A model generated the notes under the pieces. The model saw only the letters and a program-made list of their open reading frames with translations, did no database searches and was not told the origin of the DNA. Source: Dromiciops gliroides (Eukaryota; Chordata; Mammalia; Microbiotheria; Microbiotheriidae). From it: 64,000 nucleotides of DNA. Made by a program: the position numbers and the translations under genes. The DNA lies in NCBI RefSeq assembly GCF_019393635.1, contig NC_057861.1, forward strand, positions 193,439,026 to 193,503,025. The letters run 5' to 3'. Below are positions 21,746 through 33,425 of this stretch, piece by piece; the first letter of the stretch is position 1, and each line of letters begins with the position of its first letter.

Positions 21746-22637
21746 AATGATTAATTCTTTACATTGGCAAGAATATGAGCTAATGTAAAGATAGCTAAAA
21801 TACATTGTTTCACAGCAACTAATTTGAATGTGACTGTTTTTAGGATTTCAGTATCTATTGAAAGGAAACTCTGCTTTGGTGAATTATTTTGGGCATTGGG
21901 ACTATTGTATACTATTTATGTCATATCTGAAAGAAATGTGGATGCTAGGCATCTCATCATAAGGTAGAAATGAGTCACTTGACACCAGGAGGCACTGCTT
22001 CAAAGTGGGAGAGTAAGTAGAAGCTAACTGAGAGGACTAGAAGCCAGCTGGGGAGTAGAAACCAACTGAGAAGATGAGACAAGAGAAGCCACAGTCAGAA
22101 AACAGAAGCACAGAAAAAAGAACAAGAAGAGCAGAGGCCAAGGCAGAAGAAAAGAAGAACAACTGGACTGATATTAGACACCTTAGAGCCTACACTATCC
22201 CTTCCCCACCCTACCCCCCAATCACTACTACCCTTTCCCCTGCTGAGTTGAGAGTGGAAAAGACAAACTTTGCTTCTGGAGACTAATCAGGGAATAATTC
22301 TAATTCTGGGAAATAACTGGAGGAAGGGAAAATCTTTGGCTTTAAGTGAAGAGAAGTTGGCTTCACTTGTCTGTCTTAATCTTTAGAATCATCTACTGCT
22401 AGAGAGCTGACTTAAGACAAACAGGCTCTGCAGCTACTCAGGGAGATGCTTTGATTGGAGGCCAGAATCTTCTGTGATTTGAAGATCTGTTTAGGGCTTG
22501 TCTGCCTTGCTCCTTAATACCATCTATAACTTGATAGAGGCAAAATCCCTTAGGGGCTTGACTGCTTTGCCCTCTGTTGTACCCTTTGTCTGGAGGGGGA
22601 AGAATTCCTTATAGTCTAAGGCAAATTCTTGTCACTT
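21746..22637. other. Unclassified; possibly repeat-derived
   Basis: Purine-rich with repeated gagaagccac/agaagccagctgg-like phrases (22000-22160). No gene seen. Confidence 0.35.
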
Positions 22638-22652
22638 AAAGATGGTAGCATA

Positions 22653-23143
22653 AAACAAACTGTGGTATATGATGGTGATTGAATATTATTGTGCCATAAG
22701 AAATGATGAGGATGACTTTAGAAAGGTATGGAAAGACATGTATGAAATGCTGTATAGTGAAGTGAGCAGAATCAAGAGAACATTGTTCACAGAAACAGCA
22801 ATATTGTTTGAAGAAGAACAGTGAATGACTTGACTATTCTCAACAATACAATGATCCAAAACAATCCCAAAGGACTACTGATGAAACATGCTATTCACCT
22901 CCAAAGAAAGAACTGATATTGATGGAACACAGACTGAAGTAGGCTATTTTTCATTTTCATTCTTTTAATCGTTTTCTTCCACAAAATGACAAATATGGTA
23001 ATGTTTTACGTAATCGTACATGTATAACCCATATCTGATTGTTTGCCACCTCAGGGAGGGGTGAGGAGAGGGAGGGAAGGAGGGAATAAAAATTGGAACC
23101 CCACTGTATAAATAAAAATGTTTATTACATTAAAAAATAAGAA
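22653..23143 (+). mobile_element. 5'-truncated L1 3' end
   Basis: Perfect 15-bp target duplication aaagatggtagcata at 22638-22652 and 23144-23158; content is the last ORF2 codons and the L1 3' UTR. Confidence 0.92.
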
Positions 23144-23282
23144 AAAGATGGTAGCATAGTTGTTTTGCTAAAAAAAAAAAATGCAAAACATGACTTATAG
23201 GCCATAAGTGGCCAGCAAAACTCATAGGTGCAAACTGGAACCAGATTAAAACATAACTGGAATGTGTTTAACAAAATAAATT

Positions 23283-23435
23283 GGGGCAGCTAGGTGGCGC
23301 AGTGGATAAAGCACCAGCCCTGGATTCAGGAGGATCTGAGTTCAAATCTAGTCTCAGACACTTGACACTTACTAGCTATGTGACCCTGGGCAAGTCACTT
23401 AACCCCAATTGCCTCACCCCCCCCCAAAAAACCCA
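23283..23435 (+). repeat. Short tRNA-derived SINE
   Basis: Complete copy with C-rich/A-rich tail; target copies aacaaaataaa near 23270-23281 and 23436-23446. Confidence 0.9.
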
Positions 23436-23446
23436 AACAAAATAAA

Positions 23447-24142
23447 TAAATCAAAACAAGGCAATATAATATTAATTTGTGATTTTCTAAGTAAAAATAC
23501 AGCTTGCAGGGATCTGATTCCATGTTAATCTGACACCACTGTAAAAGATCTTAGAACTGTCTGCATCCCAAGAGTATCAGAGAAATGGCTTCATCTAGTA
23601 GGGGAGTGGATAGGTCACAAAAGGAGTATTCCCATCCAGGAGGTGGCATGTGGTATAGATGGTTCCCTTAAGAACTTGAATTCCAGAGATCTTTGGTACT
23701 GGAGTTTCACTACTCACTATGTTTATGTACATTTGTGCCCATTCCCCTCACATGGATACTATATGCTTTGGTGAAAGAGTGTAACCCAAATTTATAGAGT
23801 TGACAATTATTATTCCTGCTTTTTTTCTTCTATTGTATAAATGTTATGTTATGATTATTCTTGTTTTTTCTTTCTTTTTTAGTAAATGTTTATGTTTAAT
23901 AGTCATGAATGTCTTTGTGACTGATTTGTATGAAATGAAAACACACCAGTGGGAGCCCAGGAAATACACTGGCAAATAGTAGGAGTGTATCTCACTTCCC
24001 CCCTACCCCTGCATTCCCAAGGCTAAGCCTAGAGAATCCTAATAGTGAATTGTAGACATGTAGACATGTGATGGTCATGGCTCCTTCCCTTCTGAGACTC
24101 CACCCACCCTATTCCACCTGGAAGCAAAAGTTCCGTAAGTGA
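23447..24142. other. Unclassified intergenic sequence
   Basis: No feature recognised. Around 23940-24010 a short gagcccaggaaatac-type segment could be ERV-derived but is too small to support. Confidence 0.35.
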
Positions 24143-24174
24143 GGAGACAGAGACAGAGACAGAGAAAGAGACAG

Positions 24175-24236
<62 letters not shown>
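24143..24236. repeat. GA-rich microsatellite
   Basis: (gagaca)n-like start followed by about 27 uninterrupted ga units (24180-24234). Open frames over it are low-complexity. Confidence 0.97.
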
Positions 24237-24238
<2 letters not shown>

Positions 24239-24442
24239 TGTGGGTAGCATGCACATATGGTGCTTATACTATACTTTTAGGGCTTATCCAAGAGTTGTTA
24301 GGTGGGGTGGGGTTCTCTTTGTAATGACAAGAACCTACTAGAGAGATTTGGGATTTGGGATAAATTAGATATGCTGGCATCACGGTGATCCCCTGGAGGA
24401 AATGAAAAATTGTTTTAAATTTTTCTTTTAAAACAAAGTTTA

Positions 24443-24601
24443 CAGTGGATAGAGCACTGGCCCTGGAGTCAGGAGTACCTGAGTTCAAATCCGGCCTCAG
24501 ACACTTAACACTTACTAGCTGTGTGACCCTGGGCAAGTCACTTAACCACAATTGCCTCACTAAAAAAAGAAAAGAAAAAAGAAAAAAAAACAAAAAAATC
24601 C
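24443..24601 (+). repeat. 5'-truncated short tRNA-derived SINE
   Basis: Starts at cagtggatagagcac, lacking the first bases. Target duplication caaagttta at 24434-24442 and 24602-24610 shows that it inserted truncated. Confidence 0.88.
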
Positions 24602-24610
24602 CAAAGTTTA

Positions 24611-25429
24611 CCCATGTGTTTTCTTTTATAAGACAGGCCAATTTCTGTGATAAAATTTTGATTGAATGTTTTCAGTATTTAATATCTATTGGTTTATTGT
24701 ACCTAAATATGGGGGATAAATGTGAACAAAATAGATATTTTATTGCTAGAACACTAGTGCTTAGAAATGCAGAGAGAGTCACATAGAGAACTTTCAGTTA
24801 AGAGCTTAACATATAACTTAAAAGATAAACAGACTGAGGTTATTTTATAAGATACTATCAAAAATGTAGGGAAATATGAAGTTCTAAGAGATATGAGAAT
24901 AAACATAAAGCCCTGCCTGTTTCCTATGAATTGCTTAAGGAGGATGTGGATCCTTCTAAAATTACTAGTAGAATAAGGATTTTAGAAAGTAATTGGAACC
25001 TGATTGTAAAGCCTATCACAGATGATGAGAGCATACTTAATAGAGTTTAAATGTTAGTTAATGAGGGAATGAGATAAATTATTAGAATTAACTTGGAATA
25101 AAAAGCCATTTGAAATGGCAGAAATATTTACATATTGCATGACAGAAATATCAACAAATTTTAATTGACTTCACATTATATCACATAATATTACATTCTA
25201 TTGGAACCACAGAACTAGATTAGAATTTTTTTTCAGGGGAAGATCCATATCCCTTTAGGGGAAAATCAGGGGATTTTTAGATCAGAAATGTAAACAAAAC
25301 CTTATGACAATGGCAGGTACCCAAAATAGAAATAAAATAGATTGTTAGAAATTCTAAAAGGCATAGAACTTTAAATCATGTTAAGTATGAAAGCTTCAAA
25401 ATCTGAAATCACATGGCCAAAATGATTTT
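24611..25429. other. No recognised feature
   Basis: AT-rich, non-coding. Confidence 0.45.
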
Positions 25430-25670
25430 TATAGCTTGCATTTAATATATTGTATCTACTGTGTGTCAGACACTGTGCTTATTGCTTTGCAAATATCATT
25501 TCACTTGATCCTCACAGAAACCATGGGCGATAAGTTCTATTGTTACCCTTATTTTACAGTTGAGGAAACTGAGGCAAATAGGGGTTAAGTAATTTTTCCA
25601 GGGTCACACAACTAGTAAGTATCTGATGCAGGATTTGAACTTAGCTCTTTTTAACTCTAGACACCACAGA
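25430..25670 (-). repeat. MIR-type relic
   Basis: Reverse order: gtcagacactgtgcttatt, atttcacttgatcctcacag, tgaggaaactgaggcaaa, gggtcacacaactagtaagt, ggatttgaac. Confidence 0.75.
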
Positions 25671-27092
25671 AAGCATATGCCAATTTCCTTCAATATATTA
25701 TTCAGCAAAAGGGGAAAGAGTCTTTGAGTTTGTAACTCTAGTGTGCAATCAATTATAAAGACTGATAGAGAAAGGACCAGTAAAACCTGAGGAAGTGAAT
25801 GAAATTAAAATGGAGGAAACATGCCAGGATATAGTATACTTCCAGGGGCTTGGTAATCTAACTGGTCTTGGTAATGAAAAAAAAAAAGGATGCCAAATTA
25901 TTTTGGGAATGGTAAGTCAGTTTGAATGCTAAGAAAATGCAGCAAAGTCCAATTCTAGGACATCTTCCCATGGGCAGACTACAGAATCCAACCAAAAGTC
26001 TACCTCAGATTGCTCAACCTCAAGAGGAGGAACCTATCAAAACCCTGATGATAGATAATAGCAACATACAAGCCTTTTTCATTTGGTGTAATTAGGATGG
26101 TGTCACTTACCTGTGTGACCTTGCACAAGACACAACCTCAATTTCTCCAACTGTAAAATGAGGGGATAGATTAACTAGATGGCCTCTGAAGTCCCTCCCA
26201 GTTCCAGATTCTGAGATGTGGGAAGGGGAAATCCACAGAAGAGAGTGTTAACATACACTGATTTGGAAGAAGACAGGATGAGAATCAGGCTTGGAATAGT
26301 CCAGTTTAACTGGAACACAGAATGGCTAAATAGGAACTTTAGACAATGCTGGAAAGTTATGTTGGGTGCAATGATCAGGTTCAATGAGGGACACCAGGGA
26401 AGCAGTGAAAATGGTAGGCTTTTCCTTGCTGGGGATGGCTAGTGAGTGTACTCATTCTGCTGCATAATGGGTTAGGTGAGTCCAGAAATGGTGAGAACTC
26501 CCTGATAATGACTGGACTTCCTAAGCATAGAAAGCATTAACCCTAACTGCCCCACCAGCAGGCAGTTACCTACCTTGCTTCCCAAAGTTTCCATGACAAT
26601 TTTGGAATGCATAGGGCCAAATCCCAGTTACATGTATTCAGGGGAAGAAGTTTAGTAGTCTTTAAGAAAATCCATTTTGAGGTATCTCTCTAAGAATCTA
26701 GGACAGAGACATAATTTCAGACATCTCAAAGAAGCAGCTACATCGTCAACATGGTGCTGGTCAGGGAAGATATTGGAAAAAAGTATGAAGAGAAACTACT
26801 GATGGCAATTGCTGTTGACTGATAAGATATGGACCAGTACTATGACTTCAGTGGTACAGGGGACTCCCAGATGAGGAAATTTCTTCTATAGTGAAGATTA
26901 GCCCCTTTTCTTTACCTTATATGAGAGTTGCCTAGGATACTAAAAGGTTGCCCAGGCAGGAAGTGTGGGGGCAGGATTTGAATCCAAGTGCACACATTCC
27001 TGTCTCCTTATCCACCTAAACACATTGCTTCTGGATCAAAGCTGTTGATCAATAAGTGCTAGTTTTGCTGAGTATCTCTCAAGTTCATTGGT
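25671..27092. other. Unclassified, with one MIR-type relic
   Basis: 26095-26218 is a plus-strand MIR-like relic (tgtgtgaccttgcacaaga, tccaactgtaaaatgagggg, ctctgaagtccctcccag). Nothing else recognised. Confidence 0.45.
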
Positions 27093-27107
27093 CAACAATA
27101 GTATCTT

Positions 27108-27253
27108 TTTTTTTTTAAACGGGGCAATTGGGGTTAAGTGACTTGCCCAGGGTCACAGAGCTAGTTAAGTGTCAAGTGTCTGAGGCTGGATTTGAACTTA
27201 GGTATTCCTGAATCCAGGGCCAGTGCTTTATCCACTATGCCACCTAGCTGCCT
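27108..27253 (-). repeat. Short tRNA-derived SINE
   Basis: Reverse copy; perfect target duplication caacaatagtatctt at 27093-27107 and 27254-27268. Confidence 0.93.
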
Positions 27254-27268
27254 CAACAATAGTATCTT

Positions 27269-27706
27269 AGCAGGGAGTGAATGCTGATAATGAAGGTGAA
27301 TGAAGAGGGAAGAACCTAGCACCATGTTCCTACCCACAGAAGAGTCATTTTTCCATGTCCTAAGTCTTTCTGATTAAGAAAAATTCTGTGAATATTGTGA
27401 AGGAGCCTGGTGATGATCTTTTCAGAACCACAATGCAGCTAAGGGGCATAGAGAAGATACTGCTAGACTTGGAATTTTTCCTCTTCAAAGGCATTTCTTC
27501 AAGCTTTCTTTTGAAGACCTCTAGAAACAGTGGAAACATTACCTCCTGAAACATCCCATTTCACTTTTCAATAGACATAATTGTTAGTATATAGTATCCT
27601 TTCTGGGCCACTTCCTCAATTCACACTTGCATTGTAAATCTGTTTCCTTGTGAGTGGTTGCTACTCTCATGGGTTCTAAGACATTTAGTGGGTCTGGGTT
27701 ACAACT
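27269..27706. other. No recognised feature
   Basis: Non-coding single-copy-looking sequence. Confidence 0.4.
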
Positions 27707-27708
27707 AG

Positions 27709-27772
<64 letters not shown>
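27707..27772. repeat. (CTA)n trinucleotide microsatellite
   Basis: About 21 perfect cta/act units. It is the reason a poly-serine frame appears on the minus strand; no gene is implied. Confidence 0.97.
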
Positions 27773-28904
27773 GGGAAGACTAGGCTCAAACACTATATCA
27801 TGACAGAGAAGCATACAATTAGAGAGTACATGTGGCCAAGACAATTCATAATTCCAGTATTGCAAGGACCCAATGTCCTTTTTCTTCTATGGAGTCCTCA
27901 GGATACTACTTCAGGGCCATGATTTCTTTACTCTTCAGAGAAATCCTCATACTGATCTCCCATAGGTTCAGAGTCTCTGCTGGTCAGGTCTGTTCCTCTC
28001 CACAACTTGACTCTTCATTCCCAGAGAGAGCTCCTTTGAGTCCATAACTAACACTCTTTTCTGCTGCCAGAGTTCATAACTGCTTATAGCTGCTCTGTGT
28101 ATCTATATCCCTGGTACCTCAAATGTGCCTCAAACTCACTCTGAAACAGCTACATAGGGTGTTTCCTTAGGGGTGAGTAGCTCTAATACCAGATACCTGG
28201 CTAATGAGAGAGGGAGGAATTACTCTCAAGGTAATTCTCTTACAGGGACCTAACTGTTTCTTAGATTACTGACTCTTAGTCTTGGCCTCTTCAAACTGCT
28301 GGCAGGCTTAGCCAGTCAAATGTCTCCAAGAGGCAAATTTTCATTTGTTCTATGGCCACCTTTCCTTTAATTCCATCATAGGAAGGTATTCACACTTTGT
28401 AAAGAGATCCTTGTGTGTTAACACCTTGTTAACAAATTAACACCTCATCATCAGTGATTATATCCTGTGACTACACCAACTGAATTGGGGAGAGAGAGGA
28501 ACCAAATTCTCCTCCTCCCTTACATTAAGAAGTTTTTCCTTACATCAAGCCTTAGGCTGCCTCTCTATAATTTCCATCTTAACTCCTAATTCTCACCTGT
28601 AAAGGCAAGTAGAACAAGTCACCTGACAACCCTTAAACTACTTGAAAGGAATCCTGTGCATGGCTTTTTTTCTCCTCTCTAAGAAGAATCTATGAGCTCA
28701 CTTTTCATTTAGTTTCTACTTCCTTGTGAATTCTCATTCCATTGACAGCAAGAATGTCAATAGCAATTTGGCTCAGTGCTTTTATTTGCATAATAACTCT
28801 GTTTTTTGGATAAAAATCTCGTTCAGAGTAGCAAGAGTTAAATTATCTGTGGATCATATAAGAATTATGTGATTCTTGGTGCTCTCTCTACATCTTTGTG
28901 GTAT
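27773..28904. other. Unclassified, with CR1/L3-like relic
   Basis: 28500-28700 matches the CR1/L3-like motifs (tttccttacatcaagcct, ctgcctctctataattt, gtagaacaagtc). The rest is not recognised. Confidence 0.4.
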
Positions 28905-29230
28905 TCTGTGAGTAATAATTAGGAGTTCTGGAAAGGCTTTTAGGAGGAGAAGGTACCACATGAGCTGAGCATTACATGAAGATTATAGAGGGGCAGAGGT
29001 AAAGAGGGTAGACATTCTAGTCATTAGCATGACTTCCCAACAATTTGTGCAAAATGTATGGAGGTAGAAGATGGAATGTCAAGTTGAATAGGTCACTTGG
29101 CCATGAAAAGGAGTACCATGAAAACCTGGAAAGGTAGGCTGGAGCCAGATTGTGAAGGACTTTAAAGGCCAAGCTGAAGAGTTTATAGTTTATCCTAAAG
29201 ACTGTCCTAGCGACTAGGGAACCATCTCTC
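28905..29230 (+). repeat. Member of an unnamed ~600-bp interspersed repeat family
   Basis: Shares the order of the copies at 42935-43555 and 47395-48020: treatment-like phrases ggagccagattgtgaaggac, tttaaaggccaa, agtttatagtttatcct. I cannot give the family name. Confidence 0.55.
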
Positions 29231-29494
29231 ATTTGTCCTTTGAGTCACTTTGAATTTTGATTCTTCAAAGATTGTGCTATGATTCATAATCACAGCACCA
29301 CTGGAATAGGAGGTACATACAAGACACATACAGAGTACTGGTTTTTCCCCTCCCCTCCCCTTGTTTCTCTTGACCTCCCCATCCTTCTCCTCACCTTCCC
29401 CTTCTTTCCTCTCTCCTCTCCTCTTTGAAGCTCAGGAGAATGATGAGTTCTAGATATGTGTATTTGGGAATTATCTGCATAGAAATGATATTTG
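29231..29494. other. No recognised feature; C/T-rich stretch
   Basis: 29341-29430 is pyrimidine-rich on plus (tcccctcccctccccttg and similar). No gene. Confidence 0.45.
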
Positions 29495-29498
29495 AAAC

Positions 29499-30040
29499 TG
29501 TGGTGAATAAAAACTTATGTGGTGCCCTATAATTGTCCCAAGTGTTAGGGAATTTAGCTGGGATTTATAATATGTCTGTTACTTAGAAATTAGAGGCTAC
29601 TGTACCAGTTTGGGGGCATTAATCATTTATTAAAGTATATTAAATATTAGTAAAGAGATAGAGCACATGGCCCAGAAAGTTAAGAAGCCCTACATACCTA
29701 GGATAGAGGGGAAAGAGAGAGCAGCATGGGAGAGGGAAGAGCATGCCAAGAGAGAGAGTGAGAGACCTCTCTCCAGGGTTTTTTAACCTGTCTCATGTAG
29801 AAGTGGGTCACTCCACCTCGATCCAAGTTAATTGGCTGGTAACATCCAAGTCCATTGATTGACATGACTTGAAGGTGGTCTTAAATTAGTTAACTTCCTT
29901 TAGTTAGTTAGGGAGGTTGATCTCCATTTCCTATGAAATTCTCCTGACTCTGGGCTGGTCCTGCAAAACCAGCCAGAGTTCCTGTGTGTGTGTGTGTGTG
30001 GGGGGGCTCTAAGTCCCCAAAACACCATTATTTTCTCACA
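29499..30040 (-). repeat. Solo LTR with 4-bp target duplication
   Basis: 542 bp. On minus it starts TGTGAGAAAATAATGG and ends CACCACA, with flanking aaac at 29495-29498 and 30041-30044. It belongs to the family of the outer LTR at 11129-12043. A tg/ca run (29985-30001) and a TTAAAAAACCC-like possible TATA region are visible. No internal retroviral genes flank it, so it is a recombined solo copy. Confidence 0.85.
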
Positions 30041-30044
30041 AAAC

Positions 30045-31047
30045 CAAAGGAGCTAGGAAGGTCATGGTCCTTTATGTCTTAGACAAAAAAAAAATGTACC
30101 AACTATGCTGAATTATGTCTTTTACCTTTAAGGAATGGACCATTTGGATAAACTCCACGAGGTAAACATTATCCAATAATAAACTTTATAGTTATACAAG
30201 TACCTGTTAGGGAAAACATTTCTAAGTATCCCCTGAAAAACAAAACAAAGAATTGCTGGAAATACAAACACAGACTAGTTTGGTCAGAGAAAATTACAGA
30301 AGGTGGACTTTAAAGGAAGCCAATCACTAGATGGATGAATAATGAAAGCATTTTTAAGAGCTTATACTCTGTGTCAGGCACTTTACTAAACAATGGGAAT
30401 ACAAATACAAAAACATAGACAGTCCCTGTTGTCAAGGAGCTTAGATTTCAGTGAGGAAGGGGCAAAGTGGGAAAGTAGCTCTGCGAGTTAAGAACTGAGC
30501 CAGGTAAGGAATGAGCAGGACTGCAATGAGTTACTTTCTAAAATGGAGGTAAGGAACTCACCAATTAGAGGAAGAGGCCCCGGGGTGGAGACTTAAAGAT
30601 GTGAGAAGACTGCTGTGATATAGCTGGAAAAATACCTCGTGAGTCAAAATCCAGACAATGAAATTTAGGCCTAAAAAAGAAAAGTGATTCTATTGAGAGA
30701 GGAATGAAACCTTTATTTCACCTTTCCCCCTTCCTGGGAGCATTGTCATCATAGCAACATTAACAGCAGCTTCAAAAAGTATAGACTTAAAAAAAAAAAT
30801 CAATTACATAGACATTTATTTTTTGAGTGAGCAAAGACCATTTGACTCAGAAACATCAGAAATGTAGTAAGTGGAGTTTATGTAAAATCCTTCAGCAACA
30901 CAATGTACTGGACATGGCAGATATTTTAAAATTCAAATTAATCTATTTCTATTTCCAAAGGAGTCTTCATCCCCAAACACTATCTCTAGTTATGATTCTG
31001 TCATTCCAGGCTGTGAGCTGTTCATATTCAAAGATCAACAGTGTCCT
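30045..31047. other. Unclassified, with a repeat-family head
   Basis: 30345-30600 resembles the start of the unnamed repeat at 42935 (gtgtcaggcactttactaaa, aatgggaatacaaatac, gtcaaggagcttag). The rest is not recognised. Confidence 0.4.
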
Positions 31048-31255
31048 AAAAAAAAAAAAAAAAAAATTGGGTCAGCTAGGTGGCGCAGTGGATAGAGCAC
31101 CGGCCCTGAAGTCAGGAGTACCTGAGTTCAAATCCGGCTTCAGACACTTAACACTTACTAGCTATGTGACCCTGGGCAAGTCACTTAACCCCAATTGCCT
31201 CACTGAAAACAAAAACAAAAACAAAAACAAAAACAAAAACAAAAACAAAAAAGAG
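31048..31255 (+). repeat. Short tRNA-derived SINE with leading A run and (AAAAAC)n tail
   Basis: The SINE head starts at 31069 and is preceded by about 20 A's (31048-31066). The tail is (aaaaac)n from 31206. A weak 7-bp target match cagtgtc lies at 31039-31045 and 31259-31265, which would place the A run inside the insertion. Confidence 0.75.
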
Positions 31256-31368
31256 CAGCAGTGTCTATGATTGAATGGGAGACCTCTCTGGAATCCAACT
31301 GAAGCAAGAAATAATTTTGGTGCCCATTTAGAGTATCATTTTAATTTTTAAAAAGTCCTAAGTTTTGA

Positions 31369-31543
31369 GGGAGCGGCTAGGTGGCGCAGTGGATAAAGCA
31401 CCGGCCCTGGATTCAGGAGGACCTGAGTTCAAATCCGGCCTCAGACACTTGACACTTACTAGCTGTGTGACCCTGGGCAAGTCACTTAACCCCCATTGCC
31501 CCGCAACAAAACAAAACAAAACAAAAAAACAACCCTATTTTTA
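31369..31543 (+). repeat. Short tRNA-derived SINE
   Basis: Perfect 19-bp target duplication aaaaagtcctaagttttga at 31350-31368 and 31544-31562; recent, near-consensus copy. Confidence 0.95.
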
Positions 31544-31562
31544 AAAAAGTCCTAAGTTTTGA

Positions 31563-31865
31563 CTACAGTATTTTGAAAATACTTGCCTTCTTCAAGAAAG
31601 TCTAATTGAACAAACACTTACTGAATACCTATCATATACAAGAAATGTTGCAAGGCTGTATCACTTCAGTATTATTCCCAGAATTAAATTCCAAGAAACT
31701 TGGCTTAAGTTTTTTTCAATGAAAGAAAATAGTAAGTATTTTGTTGTTGCTGGTCTGATGAACTCAGAAATTGATCTTCATAATTCAATGGAAAAGTTAT
31801 TCCTTTCTGTAGAAGATCTTTCCTGTTACACTTATAGACTGGTTAGGTGGTCTCTGAACTTTTTT
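31563..31865. other. No recognised feature
   Basis: Includes a weak L2/MIR-like phrase near 31605 (acaaacacttactgaatacc). Non-coding. Confidence 0.4.
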
Positions 31866-31880
31866 TGATCATGCATTCTT

Positions 31881-32033
31881 TTTTTTTTTTTTTTTAGTGA
31901 GGCAATTGGGGTTAAATGACTTGCCCAGGGTCACACAGCTAGTAAGTGTTAAGTGTCTGAAGCCGGATTTGAACTCAGGTACTCCTGACTCCAGGGCCAG
32001 TGCTCTATCCACTGTGCCACCTAGCTGCCCCAT
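31881..32033 (-). repeat. Short tRNA-derived SINE
   Basis: Reverse copy; perfect target duplication tgatcatgcattctt at 31866-31880 and 32034-32048. Confidence 0.94.
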
Positions 32034-32462
32034 TGATCATGCATTCTTAGCAATAAAAAACTTTAAGCATGTACCTCAAGTATATGTATATTTACTATAT
32101 GCATTACAGAACTAAACATTATGTACCTTATGAAGCTTATATAAAACATTAACTTAAAAGGATGAGATAAAGATGAAACAATATTTGTAAATCAATGGTA
32201 AAAAAAACTTTTTGCTCTCACTAAAATACTGTTACTATTGATATTTTAGTGACAGAAACAATTTAATATTACTTGATTATTACTTCAATTAAATCACTAA
32301 TAATATGAGAAATACACATCAGGATAACCCTGAGATTCCATTTCATAAGCGGTAAATTGGTTAAGATGGCCAAAAATGGGAATAGCTAATGTTGGAGGGT
32401 CTGCGGGAAGATAGGAACACTAATGTATTGTTAGTGGAGCTGCAAACCAGTACAAACATTTA

Positions 32463-32633
32463 TTATCATCATCATCATCATCATCATTATTTTTACGTGG
32501 GGCAATGAGGGTTCAGTGACTTGCCCAGGGTCACACACCTACTAAGTGTCAAGTGTCTGAGGTGGGATTTGAACTCAGGTCCTCCTGAATCCAGGGCTGG
32601 TGCTTTATTCATTGTGCCACCTAGTTGCCCCCT
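32463..32633 (-). repeat. Short tRNA-derived SINE with (ATC)n tail
   Basis: Reverse copy; its tail became an (atc)n run at 32465-32487. Target copies agtacaaacattt and agtataaacattt around it, one mismatch. Confidence 0.88.
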
Positions 32634-32787
32634 CAGTATAAACATTTTGAAAAGCACATTGGAATTATGAAAATAGAGGGACCAAAATGTCTTTAAATTT
32701 TGATCTAGAGATTCCACTATTAAACTTGTACCCTAAAGAGATCATTGACAAGAAGAAAGTCCCCATACATACCAGAAAATGAATTTG

Positions 32788-32895
32788 TTGTTGTTGTTCA
32801 GTCATTTTAGTCATGTCTAACTGTGACTGCATTTGGGATTTTTTTTTTTTGGAAAAGATACTGGAGTGGTTTGCCATTTCCTTTTGCAAGTAAAT
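32788..32895 (-). repeat. RTE/MAR1-type 3' end
   Basis: Reverse: ttgttgttgttcagtcattt, agtcatgtctaactgtgac, ggagtggtttgccatttcc. Only the 3' part of an RTE or MAR1-like element. Confidence 0.75.
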
Positions 32896-32952
32896 TAATA
32901 GTAGCACTTTTTTGATGGTAGCAAAGAATTGGAAACCAAGTAGATGCTCATT

Positions 32953-33171
32953 AAGACATTTAATACTCATAAGTCACCCTGAAAAAAAAAAAGTCAAGGT
33001 CTTTCCTAGGTCTCAGTTTGGGCAGCTAGGTGGTACAGTGGATAAAGCACCTGCCCTGAATTCAGGAGAACCTGAGTTCAAATCCGGATGCAGACACTTG
33101 ACATGTACTAGTTGTGTGACCCTGGGCAAGTCACATAACCCTTATTGCCCCATCCAAAAAAATTATCAACA
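32953..33171 (+). repeat. Short tRNA-derived SINE with 67 extra bases at its 5' side
   Basis: Perfect 15-bp target duplication aagtagatgctcatt at 32938-32952 and 33172-33186. The SINE head only starts at 33020; 32953-33019 is foreign to both SINE and host L1 and includes an 11-A run (32982-32992). Confidence 0.9.
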
Positions 33172-33425
33172 AAGTAGATGCTCATTTATTGGAGAATGGC
33201 TAAACAAATAGTGGTAATGAACATAATGGAATATCACTGTGCTATAAGAAATGATGAGTACAGTTAAGCATGGAAAGACTGAAACAATCTGATTCAGAGT
33301 GAAGTAAGAAAAGCCATGAAAACAATATGCATAACAAATACAACAGTATAAATGAAAAAAAATTATCACAAAACAGCCAAAAGTGAATGCTGAAAAATTA
33401 GAAATAGCAAGCATTGCTCCAAACA

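Larger units (their letters stand above)
32300..33425 (+). mobile_element. Old L1 fragment with nested SINEs
   Basis: Diverged L1 ORF2 C-terminal region in plus (ccctgagattccatttcata, ttggaattatgaaaatag, tagcaaagaattggaaacc, aatggctaaacaaatagtgg, gctataagaaatgatgag). Interrupted at 32463-32633, about 32788-32895 and 32953-33171. Confidence 0.75.
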
